Positions 14,606 to 19,219 of a DNA stretch of 19,219 nt are shown in pieces; the first letter of the stretch is position 1; every line of letters begins with the position of its first letter. Made by a program: the position numbers and the translations under genes. The stretch covers positions 1 to 19,219 of the forward strand of contig NVUS02000101.1 in NCBI GenBank assembly GCA_002402005.2, written 5' to 3'. The notes under the pieces were generated by a model, which made no database searches, was not told the origin of the DNA, and saw nothing but the letters and a program-made list of their open reading frames with translations. The stretch is from OCS116 cluster bacterium. Lineage in GTDB: Bacteria > Pseudomonadota > Alphaproteobacteria > Rhizobiales > OSC116.

Positions 14606-15241
14606 ATGATTGAGCACGCTATGGATCCGCTAAGAAGAAGAATAATTAGATTGTCCGCATATTACCCGTTTAAATTCAGATCTGTGGATGTGAATTTGCC
14701 GGGCAGATTTATGCGTGCCGACCGTAGCGAGTTTGATTGTGTCGCTTATATAATGTCTGCTGGTGAGGTTTCTATACAAACCCCGACCATTACAGTGGCC
14801 GGTGAACGCATTGTGGCTTATCTGGAAACCGTGGGCCGTGTGGCCGGGCAGGTGACGGCGATAACCCAACATGGGTTTGTGATGTCAATCGTCGCCCCGA
14901 GCAAGCATCGTGATAAATTGGCTGACAAATTGACTTGGCTACATAATTTAAACAAATCCGGCATTAATGATGACCGGGATCAGAAGCGTTTTACCCCAGT
15001 GCATGATAAATGCGAGATATCGGTGGTGACTGGCGAGGTTTATCAGTGTCGTTTGATTGATATGTCGAGCGGTGGCATGGCGGTAAATGTTGATTTGAAG
15101 GCTCCTGTGGGCTCTTTGGTCAAGTTTGAAGATGCATCTGCAGTGGTTGTGCGTAATTTTCAGGGTGGAATTGCCTTGGAATTTGTGGATAAACCCTCCA
15201 AAGGTGTGATCAATAAATATTTTATGCGAGATGATCTGTAG
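14606..15241 (+). CDS. PilZ-domain protein with two PilZ-like modules
   Basis: 211 residues in the alphaproteobacterial two-module PilZ layout. Module 1 (about 30-113) begins LPGRFMRADRSEFDC and contains ERIVAYLETVGRVAGQV and the conserved KLADKLTWLHN. Module 2 (about 126-195) has QKRFTPVHDKCEI, the D-x-S-x-x-G loop DMSSGG at 152-157, and ends GGIALEF. PilZ modules bind cyclic di-GMP through an RxxxR stretch plus (D/N)xSxxG. Here the arginine stretch and the DxSxxG loop are best preserved in different modules, so binding is uncertain. Cytoplasmic, no output domain. The start lacks a good Shine-Dalgarno; an in-frame ATG at 14621 is an alternative. The gap to the PAS gene is 153 bp, so it may have its own promoter. 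Confidence 0.85.
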   Translation: MIEHAMDPLRRRIIRLSAYYPFKFRSVDVNLPGRFMRADRSEFDCVAYIMSAGEVSIQTPTITVAGERIVAYLETVGRVAGQVTAITQHGFVMSIVAPSKHRDKLADKLTWLHNLNKSGINDDRDQKRFTPVHDKCEISVVTGEVYQCRLIDMSSGGMAVNVDLKAPVGSLVKFEDASAVVVRNFQGGIALEFVDKPSKGVINKYFMRDDL

Positions 15242-15584
15242 ATAGGGTTTAAATTTTCCTAACGCACAGACATGCTTTTTATCATTCAGCTTTACGCTTG
15301 GTTTGCACTTGTTCAAAATGGCACAGGTGAGGGGCAGATATTGTCACTATTTTAGCAAATAACTTGTGCTAATTTGACACGTGGCAAGATTACTGACTTA
15401 TTAAAATTCCTAAATTCATATATAAAACAGCAATTTAACAGGTTACTGGAAACTGGTTCAATTTGAGCTAAATTTGATACAATATTGAGCTAAATCTAAT
15501 TTAATTTACTCCTATCAGTTTATAACAAAATAAAAAGCTATATGAGAAATTGATCCCATGATGAAATTGGTCAGGGATGGACAA
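15242..15584. other. 343-bp intergenic region upstream of the BTLCP peptidase gene
   Basis: No gene seen. It carries the 11-bp direct repeat TTGAGCTAAAT at 15463-15473 and 15485-15495 (22-bp period), with a -10-like TACAAT at 15478-15483 between the copies but no clear -35. No terminator for the PilZ gene was recognised. Confidence 0.45.
15463..15495 (+). promoter_or_regulatory. Candidate operator: direct repeat TTGAGCTAAAT, 22-bp period
   Basis: Two identical 11-bp sites, about two helical turns apart, embrace a TACAAT hexamer (15478-15483), about 90-120 bases before the peptidase start. A regulator bound here would cover the promoter. The regulator is unknown. Confidence 0.35.
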
Positions 15585-16250
15585 ATGAGTAAATTAAAAA
15601 AGATTGCGAAATTAGGGGTGGCGGTTACGGCGTTATCCTTATCTATGAGTGTATATGCAAATGCAGCACATATAACGAATTATAAAAATTTAATTACAGA
15701 TAGCATTGGCGGATCAAGCCAAGTGAAATCCAAGCGAGCGACAGGCTTATCTTCTTATATGAGTATATATGGAGAGACCAGCGCGCCTTTAGGCTTTATG
15801 AGTTTCTGCTCTCGCTATCCGAGTGATTGTACAGGTGGCACAACGCGGCCATCAGTGATTGAGCTGGATGCCGGAAGTTGGGGCACGCTTAATGAAGTGA
15901 ATGATTATATAAATGCTGCGGTGCAGCCGGTGTCTGATCAAGAGCTATATAACCAAGTGGAAATGTGGGATTACCCTAAAAACAAGGGTGATTGCGAAGA
16001 TTACGTATTGGCCAAACAAAAGAAACTGATTGAGTTGGGTTGGCCGCAAGAAAGCTTGCTGATTACAGTGGCGATTGATGAATTTGGCGGCGGTCACGCT
16101 GTGTTGACAGTCAAGACCAGTATTGGTGATTTGATTTTGGACAATCAACGAGGTGATATTCTGCCGTGGCAACAGACGACATATACATATGTTAAACGTC
16201 AATCTACTTCACACCCGGCACTATGGGTGTCTCTCAGCCTAGTAGATTGA
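15585..16250 (+). CDS. Transglutaminase-like cysteine peptidase (BTLCP, DUF920; LapG-like)
   Basis: 221 residues from the ATG at 15585, with AGGGATGG at 15573-15580. Earlier in-frame ATGs at 15558 and 15561 lack a site and would bury the signal peptide. Signal peptide 1-27 (MSKLKKIAKLGVAVTALSLS...ANA). The papain-like triad is visible: Cys137 in GDCEDYVLAK, His171 in FGGGHAVLTV and Asp186 in LILDNQRGD. The acidic residues beside the Cys match the calcium-binding neighbourhood of LapG. Characterised LapG cuts large adhesins in the periplasm and is held back by the c-di-GMP receptor LapD. Alphaproteobacterial BTLCPs are often found without LapD, and none is visible here. Two further Cys at 75 and 82 could form a disulphide. 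Substrate unknown; the secreted repeat protein nearby is a speculative candidate. Confidence 0.88.
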   Translation: MSKLKKIAKLGVAVTALSLSMSVYANAAHITNYKNLITDSIGGSSQVKSKRATGLSSYMSIYGETSAPLGFMSFCSRYPSDCTGGTTRPSVIELDAGSWGTLNEVNDYINAAVQPVSDQELYNQVEMWDYPKNKGDCEDYVLAKQKKLIELGWPQESLLITVAIDEFGGGHAVLTVKTSIGDLILDNQRGDILPWQQTTYTYVKRQSTSHPALWVSLSLVD

Positions 16251-16257
16251 TTTATAA

Positions 16258-16328
16258 GAGCGTTTCCTGATTAGGGACTTGTCTTGATAAAGCAAGCCAT
16301 TTGAATTGGGATTAATCAGGAAACGCTC
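16258..16328. repeat. Perfect 16-bp inverted repeat, 71 bp overall
   Basis: GAGCGTTTCCTGATTA (16258-16273) and its exact reverse complement (16313-16328) flank 39 bases without an open frame. It begins eight bases after the peptidase stop. In RNA it would form a long stem. It could be a small palindromic element or MITE remnant, since the arms sit at the outer ends, although no target-site duplication is clear, or a 3'-end structure of the peptidase message. Confidence 0.75.
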
Positions 16329-16354
16329 ATACGAATTCGGGTTCGGACGCCCCC

Positions 16355-16379
16355 CCAGACCATCCATCATTTAGTCTGG
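16355..16379 (+). other. Short hairpin in the peptidase 3' region
   Basis: CCAGAC (16355-16360) pairs with GTCTGG (16374-16379), preceded by a run of C (16350-16356). Together with the 16-bp repeat and the terminator it makes a 170-base, heavily structured, non-coding tail between the peptidase and nadK. Confidence 0.4.
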
Positions 16380-16386
16380 ACCTGAT

Positions 16387-16422
16387 AAAAACCGCTGCTT
16401 CTTTTGAAGTGGCGGTTTTTTT
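16387..16422. terminator. Bidirectional terminator between peptidase and nadK
   Basis: CCGCTGCTTC (16392-16401) pairs with GAAGTGGCGG (16406-16415), ten pairs with two G-T, around a TTTT loop. It is flanked by five A (16387-16391) and seven T (16416-16422), so it can stop transcription from the peptidase side and from the leftward nadK, whose stop is at 16449. Confidence 0.88.
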
Positions 16423-16448
16423 ATGCAAATTCTGATGGATCTTGGTGA

Positions 16449-17216
16449 TTAATAGCCGAATTGTTCGCGCAAAATGCGTTCTTCGAGGCCGTGTTTGGCA
16501 TCAAATAACATAATGGCGAATTTCTCGTGGCATTGTTTTACCAAAATTTTGCTAACATTGCGCACTTCTTGATGGTCAGCAACGGCAGATACTGGGCGCT
16601 TATTGGGGTCGCAAATCTTTATTGATATGCTTACATCATCTGGCAATAAAGCGCCGCGCCAATGACGAGGGCGAAATGGGCTGATGGGGGTGAGGGCGAT
16701 TAGGGGCGTATTGATGGGAATAATTGGGCCATGGGCTGACAGGTTATAAGCCGTGCTGCCGACCGGTGTGGCGACGATGATGCCATCGCAAACCAACTCT
16801 TCAAGTCGGGCTTTTTGATTGATGGATATATGCAATTTGGCGGCCTGATGGGTTTGGCGCAATAAAGACACTTCGTTAAACGCCAGCGCGCTGTGTTTTT
16901 CACCTTCCATGGTTTCAATTTCGGCCATCAATGGGCGGGCGGTATATTGTTGCGCGATGTTGAGCCGCTCAAGCAGATCATCATCGTTAAATTCATTCAT
17001 TAAAAAGCCAACCGTGCCGCGGTTTAGGCCATAAATTGGTAAATTGCGGGTGTTGAAGCGATGCAGGCATTCGAGCATTAGGCCATCGCCGCCCAAGGCG
17101 ATAATGACATCGGCTTTGTCGGCCGAAACGTCACCGTATTTTTTAATCAACATGGTTTTGGCCGCCTGTGCATCGGCGGTTTTGCTGGCCACAAAATTTA
17201 AGTTTTTATATTTCAT
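16449..17216 (-). CDS. nadK: NAD kinase
   Basis: 255 residues from the ATG at 17214-17216, with AGG seven bases upstream. A longer reading would need a TTG at 17270 and adds a non-family N-terminus. Motifs: the GGDG phosphate-binding loop at 42-45 in IIALGGDGLMLECLH, GLNRGTVGFLMNEF, FNEVSLLR (Asn-Glu around 114-115), and DGIIVATPVGSTAYNLSAHGPI at 144-165. Phosphorylates NAD to NADP with ATP or polyphosphate; cytoplasmic. The length is typical of the short alphaproteobacterial form. Divergent from cysD with a 204-bp gap. Confidence 0.95.
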   Translation of the reverse strand: MKYKNLNFVASKTADAQAAKTMLIKKYGDVSADKADVIIALGGDGLMLECLHRFNTRNLPIYGLNRGTVGFLMNEFNDDDLLERLNIAQQYTARPLMAEIETMEGEKHSALAFNEVSLLRQTHQAAKLHISINQKARLEELVCDGIIVATPVGSTAYNLSAHGPIIPINTPLIALTPISPFRPRHWRGALLPDDVSISIKICDPNKRPVSAVADHQEVRNVSKILVKQCHEKFAIMLFDAKHGLEERILREQFGY

Positions 17217-17297
17217 CTTTTTGCCTGTTTTGCTTAAAATTACACTAGAGAGGCGGTTTGCCAACGTCAATATAAATGAATATATTGGCCTTTATAC

Positions 17298-17332
17298 AAT
17301 TTAATTAACACTATTAAAATGTTAATTAAATT
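17298..17332. repeat. Perfect 13-bp inverted repeat between nadK and cysD
   Basis: AATTTAATTAACA (17298-17310) and TGTTAATTAAATT (17320-17332) are exact reverse complements with a nine-base spacer. The centre lies about 48 bases upstream of the candidate cysD -35. An operator dyad for a regulator of sulfate activation is possible; the AT-only arms also allow a simpler structural explanation. Confidence 0.6.
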
Positions 17333-17359
17333 AATTTACATTATTTATAAGGTATTTTG

Positions 17360-17388
17360 TTGACTTTACGCCCAATATTGTGAATAAA
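17360..17388 (+). promoter_or_regulatory. Candidate sigma-70 promoter of cysDN
   Basis: TTGACT (17360-17365), a 17-base spacer, then AATAAA (17383-17388). The -35 is good and the -10 fair (four of six). The start would fall near 17395, giving a leader of about 25 bases to cysD. Confidence 0.45.
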
Positions 17389-17420
17389 CGTAGAAAATAA
17401 TCTATAGGAAGGTGCGCCCA

Positions 17421-18215
17421 ATGTCGCGACTGGATGATTTAGAAGCTCAAAGCATATATATATTCAGAGAAGCTTTTAACAAAATCGAAAATATTGCGTT
17501 GTTATGGTCTTTGGGAAAAGACTCTAATGTTATGGTTTGGTTGGCAAAAAAAGCCTTTTATGGCAATGTGCCTTTTCCGGTTATGCATGTCGATACCGAA
17601 AAGAAATTCAAAGAAATGTATGAGTTTCGCGATCGTTATGCCGATGAATGGAATTTGAACTTTATCCGCGAAGTGTGCCCGCCGCTTGAAGATATGGATG
17701 ATACATTGCCGCCCGCTGCCAGAAGCGCAGCGCGCAAAACCGTTGGCTTGCGCAATGCGACCAAAAAACACGGCTTTAACGGCTTGTTTGCCGGCATAAG
17801 ACGTGATGAAGAGGCCATTCGCGCCAAAGAACGGGTGTTTAGCCCACGCGGTGTTGACGGCAAATGGGATTTTAAACATCAGCCACCTGAATTTTGGGAT
17901 CAATATAAAACTGAATTCCCCGAAGGTACGCACATTCGCATTCATCCCTTATTGCAATGGACTGAGTTGGACATTTGGAATTACACCCATCGAGAGGGCA
18001 TTCCGATCATACCATTATACCGCTCTAAAAATGGGTTGCGTTATCGCTCGCTGGGTGATGAAGACATTACCAACCCGGTGAAAAGTGACGCTTATACCAT
18101 TGAAGAAATTATTACTGAACTCGGTTCGACCAAGGTTTCGGAACGTAGTGGCCGGGCGCTTGACCATGAGACCGAAGACGCGTTTGAGCGTTTACGTGCA
18201 GAAGGGTATCTATAG
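17421..18215 (+). CDS. cysD: Sulfate adenylyltransferase subunit 2 (small, PP-loop subunit)
   Basis: 264 residues from the ATG at 17421; AGGAAGG at 17406-17412 fits, and the in-frame GTG at 17412 overlaps this site. Starts [19 protein letters not shown]. The PP-loop is [10 protein letters not shown] at about 29-38, then [62 protein letters not shown] and [11 protein letters not shown], all CysD hallmarks. With CysN it makes adenosine 5'-phosphosulfate from ATP and sulfate for assimilation or for sulfation donors. It is shorter than E. coli CysD (about 302 residues). The stop is two bases before the cysN ATG. Confidence 0.94.
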   Translation: MSRLDDLEAQSIYIFREAFNKIENIALLWSLGKDSNVMVWLAKKAFYGNVPFPVMHVDTEKKFKEMYEFRDRYADEWNLNFIREVCPPLEDMDDTLPPAARSAARKTVGLRNATKKHGFNGLFAGIRRDEEAIRAKERVFSPRGVDGKWDFKHQPPEFWDQYKTEFPEGTHIRIHPLLQWTELDIWNYTHREGIPIIPLYRSKNGLRYRSLGDEDITNPVKSDAYTIEEIITELGSTKVSERSGRALDHETEDAFERLRAEGYL

Positions 18216-18217
18216 TT

Positions 18218-19219
18218 ATGAATATGCAAGATAATGACATTAAAGCTGAAGCTGATGCACGTGAATTGCTAAAAGTGGCGATTGTTGGCCATGTTGACCA
18301 TGGCAAATCGACCTTTGTTGGCCGGTTGTTTCATGACACCGATAGTTTGCCTGAAGGTAAATATGAGAGCATTGTCGCGATGTGCGAAAAGCGCGGGGTT
18401 GAGTTTGAATATGCGTTTTTAATGGATAGTTTTCAGGCCGAACGCGACCAAGGCATTACCATTGATACCAGCCAAATTTGGTTTAGCACTACGCAGCGTG
18501 ATTACACAATTATTGACGCGCCAGGGCATAAAGAATTTCTGAAAAACATGGTGACTGGCGCGGCGCAATCTGACGCGGCATTGCTAATGATTGATGCCTT
18601 AGAAGGCGTTCAAGAGCAATCTCGCCGGCTTGGTTATTTGCTCAATTTATTGGGTGTCAGCCAAATTGCCGTGGTGGTCAATAAAATGGATTTGGTGGAT
18701 TATTCGCAAGCCAGATTTAATGAAATTGAAGCCGAATATAGGCAATATCTTAAATCTATCGGCGTTACACCGACGCGTTTTATACCTATTTCGGCGCGTG
18801 AGGGCGACAATATCGTCACGCTATCAGAAAAGCTTAGCTGGTATAATGGCTTGAGCGTAACCGAATGTTTGGATGATTTTAAAACCCTATCAAAACCGGT
18901 TGATCTGCCATTACGCTTGCCGGTGCAAGATGTATATAAATTTGACGATAGGCGCATTATTGCCGGCACAATTGTGTCTGGTGCGTTGCGCATTGGCGAT
19001 AAAATTACCTTTTCGCCAAGTGGCAAAGAGGCGGTGGTTAAAAATATCGAAAGCTGGCCACATGACTATAGCGCGGCCGAAAAACAAAATTTGGTGGTTG
19101 GCGCTGGTCAATCGGTCGGCATCACCTTAACCGAGCAAATATTTGTTGAACGTGGCGATGTGATTTCGCATATAGAAACCGCAGATGATTTATCCGATAT
19201 TTTGGTGGCGCCACATTTA
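18218..19219 (+). CDS. cysN: Sulfate adenylyltransferase subunit 1, GTPase (partial, 3' end outside window)
   Basis: 334 codons are visible, with no stop before the edge. EF-Tu-like GTPase: G1 GHVDHGKS at 24-31, G2 QGITID at about 78-83, G3 DAPGH at 100-104, G4 NKMD at 155-158 and G5 SAREG. A beta-barrel domain follows ([22 protein letters not shown]). GTP hydrolysis by CysN drives APS synthesis by CysD. Whether an APS kinase (CysC) domain is fused at the C-terminus cannot be seen. Two bases after cysD, hence coupled; an alternative in-frame ATG lies six bases further in. The AAGGG at 18202-18206 is the best available ribosome-binding site. Confidence 0.93.
   Translation, partial: MNMQDNDIKAEADARELLKVAIVGHVDHGKSTFVGRLFHDTDSLPEGKYESIVAMCEKRGVEFEYAFLMDSFQAERDQGITIDTSQIWFSTTQRDYTIIDAPGHKEFLKNMVTGAAQSDAALLMIDALEGVQEQSRRLGYLLNLLGVSQIAVVVNKMDLVDYSQARFNEIEAEYRQYLKSIGVTPTRFIPISAREGDNIVTLSEKLSWYNGLSVTECLDDFKTLSKPVDLPLRLPVQDVYKFDDRRIIAGTIVSGALRIGDKITFSPSGKEAVVKNIESWPHDYSAAEKQNLVVGAGQSVGITLTEQIFVERGDVISHIETADDLSDILVAPHL

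Noticed and set aside
17217..17270. N-terminal extension of NAD kinase to a TTG start.
   Set aside because: TTG is a rare start, the added residues do not match the family, and the ATG at 17216 gives the normal length with a usable ribosome-binding site.

Overview
The window looks like a piece of an AT-rich alphaproteobacterial chromosome. The family evidence is a complete aapJQMP general L-amino-acid ABC transporter, a cold-shock protein with two cold-shock domains, a PAS_5-type sensor protein, a two-domain PilZ protein and a BTLCP/LapG-type cysteine peptidase. A TTAA-N7-TTAAC box of the CtrA kind fits the same group. The order cannot be settled from sequence alone. There are no rRNA, tRNA, insertion-sequence, phage or CRISPR signatures; this is ordinary chromosome with a few unusual loci.

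Layout. 1-645 (-) is the N-terminal part of an AraC-family regulator, cut by the window edge and divergent from an EamA/DMT exporter (783-1652, +). The double cold-shock protein (1701-2264, -) follows with its own terminator. A 732-bp gap leads into aapJ (2997-4016), then a strong terminator and a long palindrome, then aapQ, aapM and aapP in a tight run ending at a terminator near 7368. Next is a queuosine operon, queA - two tandem P-loop kinase paralogues - tgt (7427-10646), followed by secG with its UUCG-loop terminator. A two-CBS-domain protein lies on the minus strand (11192-11620).

The most unusual part is 11.6-16.4 kb. It holds an orphan plus-strand terminator (possible small RNA) and a secreted protein of about 437 residues, one fifth glutamine, built of QYQAQ/G repeats and NGGHYKNGG motifs (12177-13490, -). 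A divergent control region follows, with an excellent sigma-54 promoter and a CtrA-like box. Then come a PAS_5 protein, a PilZ protein, a LapG-like periplasmic cysteine peptidase and a perfect 16-bp inverted repeat. Taken together this reads like a cell-surface/biofilm or motility locus with possible c-di-GMP input; that reading is inference.

The right end has NAD kinase (16449-17216, -) divergent from cysD and the 5' part of cysN (+, cut by the window edge), the two subunits of ATP sulfurylase. A perfect 13-bp inverted repeat lies between nadK and cysD.

In several genes I moved the start codon from the longest reading to one supported by a ribosome-binding site; the reason is given in each entry.
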